A stretch of DNA of 64,000 nucleotides, taken from Massariosphaeria phaeospora (Eukaryota; Ascomycota; Dothideomycetes; Pleosporales). Numbering within the stretch: position 1 is the first letter of the stretch; every line of letters starts with the position of its first letter. Position numbers and translations under genes: made by a program. The DNA is taken from assembly GCA_011032825.1 (NCBI GenBank), contig JAADJZ010000037.1, positions 1-64,000 of the forward strand. Direction: 5' to 3'. Under the pieces are notes generated by a model, which saw nothing but the letters and a program-made list of their open reading frames with translations, made no database searches and was not told the DNA's origin. This document shows positions 1 through 10,494 of the stretch, in pieces.

Positions 1-739
1 GCTAATAGATGCGCATTTTTAAGTGCAGAAAAGCTAGCGTGCTGCTTAGCACGTATCGTAGTTTTCTATGCATAATTTGTTGTTGCATTCTAGGTAGTTC
101 TCGTTCTTTAGACTTATAGGCTACTATTCTGTAATATGCTTGCAAAACTAGTGTGTTTGACATTTCTTGTTGTAACACTACGTTTATTCGCAGCTGCTAC
201 TGTAGTTGTTAAACTAATTGTTGTAGTTATATACGTAACATCTAGTTACTATACATTCGCCGTTTTTAAGTAAAACGTGTAATAATAGTTTTAGCTATTG
301 CTAAGCAAGAATTCTATTGTCTGCGTAGTATACACAGTTTTTTTCGTTGCACTAGTGCTAAAGTAGGTTTCTGTAATTGTTCTAATTAGCGAACTTTATT
401 TTCTTTTCTGTTAGTTCTTGTTGTGCTATTGCTACTTTTGCAGCTTTTTATTCTTGTAGTTTTTTAATTTGTAGTTCTTTAAACTGTTAGTTGTAGTACT
501 AGGCAATATAAGTAGTCCTACCGCACATCTAGCACTCGTAGTTTTAAAGTTAATTTGTAATTTCTTTTGCTTGTAGATAAGCAGGTTCTGTTCTTTAGTC
601 TAACAGTTTCTTTGTTATTAAGTTTTCAACTTCGACTTATTCGCTATCTAGTTTTTCGTAGATTCTTGGATATAGTGTAGCTACTTGTTGTAGTTAGACT
701 ATAGCAATAGTAGCAGCTTGCGCGCTTGCTACTTTCTAT

Positions 740-1800
740 AGTATTTTTAAGTAGTTTTTGCAAAAGTATTCGTTTTTACTGCATTAGAAACATGCTTTAT
801 TGTTGTAGCGCTTCTAGCGTTTTTCTTTAGACAGCTTGTTTTTAGAGTTTTGTTTTGTTAAAGTAGCGTTCTTTTTGTTGAACTGCTTTTGTAGTAGTTT
901 AACGTTCTAGATTTGTCTAATACTATCAATATCTATTAGGTCGTAGTAATAGGTTTTTTTAATCGTAGCTACTAGGCGTATGTATAGTTTGATAGTAAAC
1001 TTGCGTTTCTACTATCGTTGCTATAGTTAGTTATCAATTTGTACTATAGTTTTAATTAGCTCGTTGAGTTTCTCTAGTTTTTTGTCTTAACTAATTTTAT
1101 TTTTTACGTGTTCTTTTAACTTTGCGTAGTAGAACTTGCATAAGCCGCGCTCTTCTACGTTGTCTACTTTAGCTTGAATTCTTTTAAATTCAATTGTGTA
1201 CTCGCTAGCTAAGCTTTTTTGCTTAAGTAGTTTAAGTTAGTTTATTGCTTGCTAAGTTTCGTTTACTTCGCTGTAGATCGTATAAAGTTTTTGCTTAAAC
1301 AACTTTTAGTTTTTAAAAATGCGCTTCGTGTTTTGCTTTATTTTTTTTACGTTTTCTACGTGCGTAACGTAATTTTCGGCGTATAGCTAAAACTATTCTA
1401 CTGCGTCGTCTTTTATGTGCATTTTAGCTACTAGAATCTTGTTTTAATTTGTGTAAAAGCTATTGCTATAATAACAGCAGTAAAAGTCTACGTTAGTAAA
1501 GAAAAGTTTTAAGTTTCTTTTTCTCTCGCTATATTTTTTTAAAGAGAGTGCTTTTGCTAACTCTTTTTTTGTTCTACCTCAAAGCTTCGTAACTACTGCT
1601 AATAGTTTTTAAATCTATTCCGCTTGCTGCTGTATCTAATTAGCTTGTTTTGCTATTACAGTTGCTAGGTTCGTTGTAAGTGTAGTAACGCTGCTGCTTG
1701 TTGTGCGTAAGCTCGTAGGTATTGCTATGTTGTCTTAGTTCTAAACCTAAAGTAGTTAACGTGTTATTAAAAGCTTCTTTTACTAAAGGTACGAGTTATT
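740..1800 (-). pseudogene. LTR-retrotransposon gag remnant, RIP-degraded
   Basis: Reading the minus strand through stops recovers a retrotransposon Gag-like protein (Retrotrans_gag family). The central part, around 1040-1460, has the family layout: a segment like KILVAKMHIKDDAVE, then SEYTIEFKRIQAKVD, then a stretch matching the family pattern of a short helix followed by LNELIKTIVQIDN. Near 750-800 lies a CCHC zinc knuckle of the form CFxCSKNEYFCKNY, in which the expected His and last Cys now read Tyr; both are single CpA-to-TpA type changes. Gag packages element RNA into virus-like particles. What follows downstream on the minus strand (1-740) keeps a Lys/Gln-rich coiled-coil-like reading but I could not assign it to protease or polymerase. 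No LTRs were delimited. Function is dead. Confidence 0.7.
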
Positions 1801-1849
1801 AAACTTAGAAATTTCGCCTAAGAAATTGTTCTGTGTTCAAAAAGCTTAA

Positions 1850-2907
1850 TAACAACAAAAAAAACAATCTCAATTCTATTTTAGATAGAATAACAAAGTA
1901 ACAATCTGTTGCCTATAGATTCAATCTATGTATAAAATGTACTTAAAAGAGTTAACTACAAAGAATCTAAATTGTAAAAGAAATCTTACTAATCTATATA
2001 GTTCTATGATTTTTTGCTAAAAGCGTTTTGCTTTGCTTGCTACGTTTTGCTACGCCGTAGCGTTTGTAGCGCTCGTAGCAACTACTGCTTAGTGTACTAC
2101 GTGCTAAGATTCTGTATTGCTTTGTAGCGCACGTAGCGCATTACGTAACTTTTGCTAACCTAATTCTGCTTTGCGCGTTGCTGTACTTCTGTTTTGCAAA
2201 CTTGCAAGCTCTAACAACTTTTCTACGTCGTTGCTTAGTCTACGATACCTAGTATTGTTTCTGTTTGTAACACTAAGCTTACAAAACAATAGCTATAGCA
2301 AGCAACAAGCATAATGTTTCTAAACAAGTTAATAAATATTGCAAAGTTAAAACGTTGTGTAGTACTGTTAGAAAAAAAAGCTTTTAGCATAGCAAAGAAA
2401 AGCTTCAAAAACGAAGCATAAAAAGAAAGAAATAGTATTACAATTAATAATCTACTAAGCTGCTAAAACAAGAAAATGCTTTTACTTTAGCGTTAAAAGT
2501 AACAAAGTACGGCTATACCTCAAGTAAGCTTAGCACATAAGCTAAGAACTTTTCTCGACAACATAGCTTTTTTATATGCTTTCTCTAATTTTACGCTCTT
2601 TATAGCACCTTAAGAGCAAAAGATTAAAGTGCTTTTATTAATCTGTTGGCTTTACAAGAGCAAGGAGATTATACAAAGCACATTTACGTATATAGTCAAA
2701 ACAATAGACTTTTATAGCTTATCGTTTTCAATTTTAATTACCTAAGTTAACTTTTACTTAACTTCTATACTCTTTGCAGAACGAAGCTTGCTACTGCCTT
2801 AGTATTAAACGCTACACAACTTTCTTTAGTCTATTAAACTTACTTATTTCCTAAGAACCAACCTAAGCTTAATAAACGATTTTTTTAAGTTCGCTTAGCC
2901 TTTACAC
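1850..2907. other. Unassigned AT-rich RIP-type DNA
   Basis: This stretch has the same AT-rich, TpA-rich character as its neighbours but I could not recover a protein family on either strand. It lies between the 5' side of the gag remnant and the truncated pogo fragment, so the start could include an LTR or leader of the retroelement; that is inference only. Confidence 0.5.
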
Positions 2908-3322
2908 TAAGCTATACAAAGAGAAAATTGCAAAGAAAAAGCGTATAGCGCAGAAAGCAGCTAAAGTAGCTAAAAAAAAAGAAATAGTAGCAAAAGCAGC
3001 AAAGCGCGTTTGCTAGAAAAAAAACTTGCAACGCTACAAAAGCTCTACAATTTTTACAAAAAAGTAAAAGAAAAGCTTTGCAGCTATTTTTATAGAGCAA
3101 AAAGCGTTACAAACGCAGCGTTAATACTAGAAATACTACAAAGGCTTTAGAAAGCGTATTTGCTACTCTAGCTATTCTAACGCGTTGCAGCCGCAGCGTT
3201 AAGCTTTTAGATAAATATAAGTAGTACAATTTAATCGCGAGTATTAACATAGTACTTCTAATAAATATCTCGTAATAATATTAATTATAAGCAGTTCTAT
3301 AGCTTTAATTCTAATTAATTCG
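2908..3322 (+). repeat. Truncated pogo-type fragment (copy C)
   Basis: This is a diverged direct repeat of about 7425-7825, the 3' end of the transposase gene and its downstream region in element B. The shared part begins near CAAAGAGAAAATTGCAAAG and encodes the basic Lys/Ala-rich tail (KLYKEKIAKKKRIA in both copies). Homology stops abruptly at about 2908 on the left and about 3322 on the right, so the copy has lost its catalytic part and both inverted repeats. Differences between the copies are mostly C/T and G/A transitions, as RIP would leave. Confidence 0.8.
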
Positions 3323-3362
3323 TAATAGTATTAAGTAGCTTGGCACGCGCACAAACACGTTA

Positions 3363-3378
3363 GAGTACTTGTGCGCTA
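3363..3378 (+). repeat. Element B left inverted repeat, outer part
   Basis: These 16 bases (GAGTACTTGTGCGCTA) match the reverse complement of 7890-7905 with three transitions. They are the outer end of the element B inverted repeat, cut off from its remaining 50 bp by the insertion of element A. The preceding TA (3361-3362) is the target duplication. Confidence 0.75.
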
Positions 3379-3406
3379 CGCAAGCTATTATAGTACACAA
3401 GCTACT
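3379..3406 (+). repeat. Element A left terminal inverted repeat
   Basis: These 28 bp match the reverse complement of 5455-5482 except for three transitions, and directly follow the TA target duplication. Confidence 0.75.
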
Positions 3407-3469
3407 CTAACTTTAAAATATATAATCTATTTCAACTTTAACACGTTGTTACTTTACTAATATAAATCT

Positions 3470-5325
3470 AATTAACGCTGCAATTAAAGCAATTAACTTG
3501 CGCAAACCTAGCGCATTTTTCTTGTACTACTAAGTTGCTAAATAGTTTAGCGTTAATTGCACAATGCTATTGCAAAAATACTAAAGCATATTGTAGTTTT
3601 AAACAAAGTACTACAAACACTAGTAGTTACTTAATCTACAATAAAAAGTAAAACTTGTTATATACATAAAAAAATGCACTAAGCAAAGCTTGCTACTTAA
3701 ACAAGAAATAGTACAAAATTTCGCAAGTGCAGTTGCAAAATAAAAAGCTTTAAATGCGTAGGTTTTGCGCTTTCTGCATTAACACAAGAATAAGCTTATA
3801 GTTAAATAAAGCGCTAGGCTTAATTGCAATTGTTACTAAGCTAATTTATATAAAAAATACGACCTATACTTTTAGCTACTTTATAAAAAAATACAAGAGT
3901 ACGATGTAAAGCTAAGCAATACTTACAATATAAATAAAAAAAGCTTTTTCGTTAGCATAACTACACGCACTAAACGCGTTTTTTTTAAAGCAATTTAGCT
4001 AGCAAAACTACGTACGGCAGCTATACAAGATAGTAATAGAAAATAGATTATACTTTTAGCTTGCGTTTGTAGCAATAGAAGCTTACTACCGCTTGCTTTT
4101 ATCTACGAAAAAAAAGCTAGGTTGCAATTAAGCTAAGTTAACTCTATTAAAGCTAAAAAACACAAGGTTTTTGTTACTAACTTAACTTTAGAATAGACGA
4201 ATAACAATATTAAATTAGCATAGCTTAAGTAGTTGTTTAAGCGCTATACTACAACAAAAGCGCGTTGGCAATAACGCTTTTTTATTGTTAACAGCTACGG
4301 CAGCTATATTACGCGTAAGTTTATTAACTACTGCAACGCTAAAAAAAATCTTTTTGCTATTTTTTTTTTTATTTAACTTACACTTTACAGTTGCTTAATG
4401 TAGTAATATTCTTGCTACTTTCAAAGCACTATACTTAAAAAATTAACTACTATCTATACTAATCGCAAGAGCTTATTAGCGTTTAAAAAAGCAACTTTTT
4501 TTGATATTTTAGTTAGCGTAGAGTAGTACAATAAAGCTAAAGTTTATTTTAAAAAGTTTTCAAGCTACAGGCGTGTAGCTAATAAATGCAAAAGTTATAC
4601 TAAAACGCTCTAATACTACTACTTTTAATAAAAATAAAAATACAGAACTATAGAAGCTAGGTAATAAAGATAGTTAAAGAAATTTGCAAAAAAATTTCAA
4701 CGCTGCAGTTGCAAATAAAGAAAAAGCTAAAAGCAAACGCGTTGCTGCTGCATTACACTTTTTACAAGTTTAAAACAAGCTTTTTTACTACAAAAACAAA
4801 AGCTTGCGCGCTGCAATTACTACTAAACAAAAGTATAAAAAAAAAGTAAAGTTTTTAACTTGCAGCAGCGCAAAGAGTTTTACAGCAGTGCTATACTATA
4901 AAGTTTTTGCAAAGTTTAAAAAGCTTATGCGCGCAAAACAGTTAGATAGCGCAAAAAAAAGCAAGAAAAACTCTAAAAAACTTACAATTGCGAGCTTAAA
5001 GCTGCAGCTACACTATACAAAAGAAAAATAGCAAAAAAAGCAAAAGCGCTACAGCAAATTGCGAGAAAGCGCGTAGCAAAAAAGCGTAAAGCAAAAGCTA
5101 CAAAACTAGCCGCAGCGCGCGCGCTTAAAAAGTAGCAACGCAACGCTGCAACTTTACAAAAATCTCGCAATACACTAAACAAAAGCAAGCAAAAAGCTTT
5201 ACAAAGCGCTGTTTTAAAATTTACAAAAAAGCGTTGTATTGTAGGTACTAAAAGTAGTGTTAATGCTACATCTCTACTACTATTGCTTCTACCTAAAACT
5301 ACTACGCGCAGCTGCTAAATTAAAG
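3470..5325 (+). pseudogene. Pogo-type (DDE_1/CENP-B-like) transposase of element A, RIP-degraded
   Basis: Reading through stops gives the full fungal pogo transposase layout. An N-terminal CENP-B-type helix-turn-helix region (about 3470-3760) is followed by a segment ending WxLRFLHQHKNKL, then KKYDLYFQLL and a catalytic core beginning SNTYNINKKSFFVSITTRTK. After that come WTNNNIKLAW and a basic tail (IARKRVAKKRKAKATKLAAA) that ends in KTTTRS. The expected catalytic-core His and Asp positions around 4270-4330 are altered (for example VNSYGSY where the family has LDGHGSH). Numerous stops stem from Gln and Trp codons. The enzyme would cut and paste the element at TA sites; it cannot be functional now. 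Confidence 0.8.
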
Positions 5326-5454
5326 TACTACAAAAATTTAAGTAGTACAAAAGCTGCGCAAGGCTTTATATAGTATTATACTAGAAAATTTTATAATAAA
5401 ACAATTTGTATGTAGCTCTACAGCTTTATTTTTGCGCGCGCTAATTTTAAACAA

Positions 5455-5482
5455 AGTAGCTTGTGTGCTGTAATAGCTTGTG
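5455..5482 (-). repeat. Element A right terminal inverted repeat
   Basis: This is the partner of 3379-3406, followed directly by the TA duplication (5483-5484) and then by the remainder of the left inverted repeat of element B. Confidence 0.75.
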
Positions 5483-5484
5483 TA

Positions 5485-5534
5485 CCGTATTCGTATACTT
5501 AATGCACGAATTTAGCTAATGCACGCCGAACACT
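5485..5534 (+). repeat. Element B left inverted repeat, inner part
   Basis: These 50 bp match the reverse complement of 7840-7889. The left copy carries several extra C-to-T and G-to-A changes relative to the right copy, for example ATTCGTATAC where the right copy implies GTCCGTGCAC. Confidence 0.8.
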
Positions 5535-5879
5535 AAACACGTTAAAACTTTCTAATTTTTAATACGCAACAACTAAAAGGGAATTGCCAAAGATAGCTAG
5601 TTCTAATGTAGAATATAATAAATTCGATAGAGTTTATCTACAGCGCGGACAAAAGAGCTCTATATACTTTATAGTTAGTTAGCTTTCGAAGCACTTGCGA
5701 AGCGCTTTTGAAAGCTATGTAAAAACTCAATACCGCAAAGCTTTCGTTAACTAGAAACTAGCGAGGCTTTTTTAGGTATCGTCGAAGCTGTTACGTACAG
5801 CGTTAATAGCTACTAAAGTTCTACAACTAAAGCAATTCATAGAGCTTTTAGTTTATTACAACAACTCTACTACTATAAA

Positions 5880-7760
5880 CTCTATTTAAGCTGCAATTAA
5901 TAAAATAAAATTGCAAAAGCTAAGAGAAAATTTCTTATATATAGAAATTGCTACTAGACGTAGTATTAATCGCAGTATACTATTGCAAAGATACTAAAGT
6001 ATTACAGCGTCGCGTGCAGCTACTGCAAACAATTAACAAAAACTTAACTTATAGCAAAAGTAAAAGCTTGTGCGATATATTAAACAACTTACAAAAAAAC
6101 ATATACTTTCTACAAAAAAAATAATACAAAATTTTACATTAACAATAGCTAAAGAGCTAGTTAGCAAAAGCTAAGTTACTTGCTTTATTAACTAACACAG
6201 CATTTATTTTATATTACAATAAATAGTTAGCATAGACAGCAATCGCTACAAAGCTAATTTAAAAAATAAATATTGCTTCTACTTTTATTTTTTATATAGC
6301 AAGATTGAGTAATATTAAATAAATTCTCGTTATACCTACAATATAAACGAAAAAAGCTTTTTAATTAACATTATTAGTAGATTAAAAAGAATATTTAGTA
6401 GACAAATGTAAAAGAAAAAAGAAGTTAAAGTATTAATTTAAAATAGAAATTGTGCATAGATTACGCTTCTAGTATGTATATGCGCTAATAGATTTGCTTT
6501 GCTTTTAAGCTTTATCTATAAAGCTACTAACAAAAGCATTTAATTAAGCTAAGTAAACAATATCTAAGCAAAAGAACACCTAGTATTTATTACTTTATTA
6601 CTTTTTAGCTAGACGAACAACGATATTAAACTTGCTTAGCTTAAGCAAGTATTTAATCGCTGTACAAAAGAAAAAACTTAACAATTTTATTAACTTCTAA
6701 TCTTAGATAGCTATAACGTTAGATTTTATATTACTATAGATTTTATTAACTACTATAATTAAAACAAGATTTTCTTTGCTATTTTACTTTTTTGTTTAAC
6801 TTATACGCTTTAGCTACTTAATGTAGCAATATTCAAGCTTCTATCAACTGCCTACTTAGTAAAACTATTAAACTACTTTTAAACAAGCTAAAGTTTTTTT
6901 TTTACTAAAGGCAACTTTTTTCTACTATTCTAGAAAGCGTAGAAAACTTTCTTTAAAGAATTAACAATTTTTAGCTCTTTTAGAGCAACAAGCATATTAC
7001 TTTCTAATTCTAATTTTATTCTTAATAGATTTACTAAAACTCAAGAATTAAAAGAAAACTTTATATTATTACTTAGCGATTATAATTAGAAAAAGATAAA
7101 TAGGCTTGTACGCTCTATAGTAAGCGATTAGAGTAGTAAAAATATACAAAAGCTTTGTCAATCGCTCTACTACCTATTTGTCTAAAATAACTTAATTAAC
7201 TATAAAATAAATAGGCTTAAGTAGACTCTATCTATTAAAAAAAAGCGTAAGAAAAAAAGCAAAGCTCTAGATTTTCAACAGCGCTAGAAGTATTATAGTA
7301 GAGCTATTTTCTAGTTACTAAAAAAAGTAAAGAAAGCACGTGTTCGTTAGTTAATTAAAGAGCAAGAAAATTAGAAATAGCAACTTTAAAAAGCAAAGAT
7401 AGTAGAGCTAAAAAAAGTAGCTAAGCTGTACAAAGAGAAAATTGCAAAGAAAAAGCGTATAGCGTAGAAAGTAGCTAAAGTAGCAAAAAAGAAAGAGATA
7501 GCAGAAAAGGCAGTAGAGTGCGCTTGCTAAAAAAAAGCTCGCAACGCTACAAAAGCTTTACAATTTTTATAAAAAAGTAAAAAAAAAGCTTTGTAGCTAT
7601 TTTTACAAAGCAAAAAGCGTTACAAACGCAGCGTTAATACTAGAAATGCTGCAAAAGCTTTAGAAAGCGTATTTGCTACTCTAGCTATTTTAACGCGTAG
7701 CAGCTGCAACGTTAAGCTTCTAGATAAATATAAGTAGCACAAGTTAATTGCAAGTATTAA
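5880..7760 (+). pseudogene. Pogo-type transposase of element B, RIP-degraded
   Basis: Read through stops, this shows the N-terminal CENP-B-like DNA-binding region (around 5970-6190, with LVRYIKQLTKKHILSTKKII). The DDE_1 core follows (YNINEKSFLIN near 6340, NNDIKLA near 6620, LLILDSYNVRFYITIDFINY near 6700), then LNVAIFKLLSTAYLVKLLNY near 6810 and a long Lys-rich tail. LDSYNVR stands where the family has LDGHGSH, so the core is mutated as well as interrupted. Its C-terminal part recurs as copy C (2908-3322). It is related to, but clearly a different family from, the transposase of element A. Confidence 0.8.
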
Positions 7761-7839
7761 TATAGTACTCTACTAGAATATCTTGTAATAATATTAATTA
7801 TAGGTAGCTCTGCAGCTTTATTTCTAATAGAGCGTTTAT

Positions 7840-7905
7840 GGTGTTCGGCGTGCATTGGCTAAATCCGTGCATTGGGTGCACGGACACGGTAGCGCATAGG
7901 CACTC
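7840..7905 (-). repeat. Element B right terminal inverted repeat
   Basis: This 66-bp repeat contains a perfect hairpin, CCGTGCA-TTGGG-TGCACGG, at 7865-7883. It retains many CpA/TpG dinucleotides that are mutated in the left copy, so it looks close to the ancestral sequence. The TA target duplication follows at 7906-7907. Confidence 0.8.
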
Positions 7906-8197
7906 TAAGCTGAGAACTCCAAAAACTTCTGTACACGTACACGTACACTATAAGCACAACACGACAACAGATAGCAATACAAGCGTTGATCCGCAGCACC
8001 CAATTGACACTGCTTACTCAGTTACATATTACCTTCATGAAAATCACGAACTTTCGCACATGGGAGTGAATGAACTGAAACACGTATATATTTATGACAT
8101 CATCGATGCACGTTTGCATTGAGATACTGTGTGAACTCGAGTCAAAAAGGCATCATAAATACCCACGCTTAAAGCTGCCTTCTATTTGGTACATAGT

Positions 8198-9884
8198 TCA
8201 AAGGGCCAATTTCTCTCGTTTCATCGCTAGAGCACTCAAGAAGCCTAGAGCTGCCCCCGCAACGTTCATATAGAATACCTTGCCAACATTTCGCGCAATG
8301 GCATAGAGAACGCGCAGGCGATCGTCGGGAGTAAGATTCTGTAGAAGTCCTGTTCTCGCTCCATTGATGCTGGCCTGAATGAAGCTTCTGGTTGCGCCGG
8401 GCAAGATGATAGCGATGTCGTTCGAAGCACAGTTTAAGAAGACGGATGTTGCAATACCGAGTGAGAGAGCGAGTCCCGCCATTTGGGCACAGGTCAGAAA
8501 CGCGGTGACTTGGGGTATCATAGAGCGTGACACTTTCGTCTGCCCGACGGTATATGCGAGTTGGATTACGGGTCCTACGCCAATGCCTTGGATAACGGTA
8601 TAGCCGCAGATAGCACCTCGAGAAGTTTCGTAATTGATGGTGGAAAGAAGGCCGTTCCCAATGAGCATAAGGACGCTAGCTCCAGCAAACCAGGGCATGT
8701 ATATAGGGTATGCTGAGAATATTGGACCACCGGCTCCAGCGCTAGCGACTACGCTGAAGATGAAGGGAAGCGTATAAACAGCTGCGCGGAGAGAGGAGTC
8801 GCCGTAAGTGAATTGAAAGAATAGTGGGAGCGAATAGATCGTGACAACGATATTTGCAATAGCAATAGCGTTCCATGAAAAAAGGTTTACCATCTCCGCG
8901 TTGATGGCGAATTGCGCTGGAAAGATGCGGTCGACCGTCAAGAGATGCAAGCCTTGCTGGGAACCGAATAATAGCTAGAGAACGACTGTTACCGCATAAA
9001 GGCCAATCATCTGTCTGCTTGTCTAAGAATACTGAGCTCCGCCAAAGCCAAGAACCATAACAATGGAAGCAACAGCTCCCAAGAATAGCAGATAATCGAG
9101 GCGTTTGATGCGTTCGATTAGGCTGTACGGGGTCGTGTGAATCATTGGCGGTACCAACCAAATGCATGCTGGAACTGAGAAGGCAGCAATGCAAATGTTG
9201 ATGTAAAAGGCCCATCTCCAGGTCGCTTCTGAGTCCGCAAATGCGCCGCCCACGATGGGTCCTAAGACAGTCCCGAGACTCCATGACATGCCAATAAAGT
9301 TCAGATACTGAGTGCGTTCAGCAGGGGTCGTCATGGCGGATATGATGTTGACTGTGCCGACATAGATACCGGAGCCGCCAAAGCCGGCGACTGCTCGGCC
9401 TATGATGACTGCCTGCATAGACTGCGCTGATCCGATGACAGCCGAGCCAATTTCGAAGATAAACACGGCTGCGAGGTATAGAAGCTTGCTGTTGAACTGA
9501 TCGTTGAGCTTCCCCCTAAAACAAGGTCAGAAAGATAGTGATATTGAGACATCGACCGTTGACGACAAACCATAGGGGATTTGCTCCAACTTCGCCCATG
9601 GGGTATGAGACTGACAACCAAGGAAGCATGTCGACGTGGCCAAAAGTGTCGATGATGCTGGGCCGTACGTTTGCCATGATTGTATTGTCGAGTGCGTAGA
9701 GGAACGTTGACGACAGTACTGCCACAACCACGACGATCCAGGATATGCCTTTCAAGGCACGCTCAGTGTGAATTGCATGGTCGCCGTCGTTCCAGGCCTG
9801 CGGCGTGGTCGCGTGGTCTTTTTCGCTGGCTGCCCTTGTCGCGTGCTGCTGCTGTGTGCTCTCCTGCGGCAAAAATGCATCCAT
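8198..9884 (-). pseudogene. DHA-type MFS multidrug transporter, two nonsense codons
   Basis: This is a 14-helix drug/H+ antiporter-type major facilitator of fungal plasma membranes, normally exporting toxins or metabolites. I chose the ATG at 9884 (MDAFLPQE). One intron, 9516-9570, joins ...SYPMGEVGANPLW to GKLNDQFNSKLLYLA. Family hallmarks are ALDNTIMANVRPSI, the motif GRAVAGFGGSGIY, and GPIVGGAFAD in helix 5. The frame runs 543 codons, a normal length, but two in-frame TAG codons lie at 9025-9023 (after GGAQYS) and 8977-8975. Both sit where the family has Trp (YSWTS; VLWLLFG), so each is TGG to TAG, a CpA-to-TpA change on the plus strand. No in-frame intron of normal size removes them. It ends about 300 bp from the RIP block; inactivation by RIP leakage is inferred. 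Stop-codon readthrough is the less likely alternative. Confidence 0.85.
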
Positions 9885-10494
9885 TGGTGACGGTGGTGGC
9901 GGAGAAAGAGTGTATGGCCGCGGCAGGAGAAGTTGATATTGACATAAACGGCCGCGGGAGGGTCCCGTGCCGCTCAGTCGTACTTTCACAGGGTCGGCCC
10001 CGCAACCCCGCGGCGCACCAAGCACCTCAGCGCACCTGTACTGCAGCAGAGATTTAACTACCTTGTATAATTCATTTACCTACGAGACCAATCCCCTTGT
10101 GTCCAGCGACAGCCTTGATCATCTATGCTGGTTCCCGTGGCGAGGACATGAGACTGACACAACCTAAGCTTGTACTCCGGTCAGGCAGTACACACTTTCT
10201 GTCCATGTTGGACTCTTTGAGCGCCAAACAGAAGCTGATACAGCTCGACAAAACATCTCTACTGGGTCCGAGCTTACTTGTGGACTGCCCCCAGCCTCCG
10301 TAGTCCGGATTTCAGCGCGCGGGCGTGGTAGTCCTAGCTATAATACCCACTCACTAGCGCATATATCGTCCTCATTCGACATGTATGACTTTCCAAGTCG
10401 TCGTTTTGATATACTTCGCACATAAGGCTTCACCTCAAAACCCTTTAGTCTTCTCTGACCTGTTCTATGGCCATTTGAAAGCACCGCTACCTAC
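9885..10494. promoter_or_regulatory. Divergent intergenic region, MFS pseudogene / rhodopsin-domain gene
   Basis: This 610-bp gene-free spacer separates two divergently transcribed genes. A TATAAT-like element lies near 10338-10344, about 150 bp upstream of the plus-strand start. I see no other clear sites. Confidence 0.4.

Larger units (their letters stand above)
3379..5482 (+). mobile_element. Pogo-type DNA transposon A, nested in B
   Basis: This is a 2,104-bp element with 28-bp terminal inverted repeats at 3379-3406 and 5455-5482 (outer sequence CACAAGCTATTACAGC and its RIP-altered partner CGCAAGCTATTATAGT). It is flanked by TA at 3377-3378 and 5483-5484. That TA lies inside the left inverted repeat of element B, so A jumped into B. 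The inverted repeats of A and B are unrelated, so these are two families. It carries one degraded pogo-type transposase on the plus strand. Confidence 0.8.
1..7905. other. AT-rich, RIP-mutated transposon block
   Basis: Nearly the whole stretch is AT-rich, dominated by TpA and riddled with stops in all frames, yet it still carries recognisable transposon reading frames in which Gln, Trp and Arg codons have become TAA/TAG/TGA and His, Cys have become Tyr. This is the pattern expected of repeat-induced point mutation, which converts CpA to TpA on both strands of repeated DNA in ascomycetes. The composition changes abruptly at the right end of a pogo-type element at 7905, after which ordinary gene-bearing DNA starts. 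No intact gene was found inside. Short open frames here (for example 2912-3100 and 4804-5188) are leftovers of transposase tails. Confidence 0.9.
3363..7905 (+). mobile_element. Pogo-type DNA transposon B, interrupted by element A
   Basis: The outer ends are inverted repeats of 66 bp flanked by TA at 3361-3362 and 7906-7907, the target duplication typical of the Tc1/mariner-pogo superfamily. The left inverted repeat is split: 3363-3378 joins 5485-5534 once element A and its duplicated TA are removed, and the joined sequence matches the reverse complement of 7840-7905 apart from transitions. Without the insert the element is about 2.44 kb. It carries one degraded transposase on the plus strand. 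The right inverted repeat marks the exact end of the AT-rich block. Confidence 0.8.

Noticed and set aside
3360..3376. Palindromic insertion target for element B (arms at 3360-3376 and 7892-7908)
   Set aside because: First read as a target palindrome around a TA, but explained better as the outer part of B's own inverted repeats.
4804..5188. Short Lys/Ala- and Phe-rich open frames on both strands
   Set aside because: They are pieces and antisense of the basic tail of the element A transposase.
1..7905. Starship-type cargo element
   Set aside because: No DUF3435 tyrosine recombinase or other captain gene could be read in any frame; ends belong to pogo-type elements.
7838..8122. 94-codon open frame starting at the edge of the AT-rich block
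   Set aside because: Its first 22 codons are the inverted repeat of element B and the rest has no protein-like pattern.
9023..9070. A hidden intron that would rescue the MFS gene
   Set aside because: A GTATTC donor at about 9033 with CAG acceptors near 8955-8960 would remove both stops but breaks the frame, and the removed sequence is conserved family sequence. The only in-frame acceptor would give an 18-base intron and leave the second stop.
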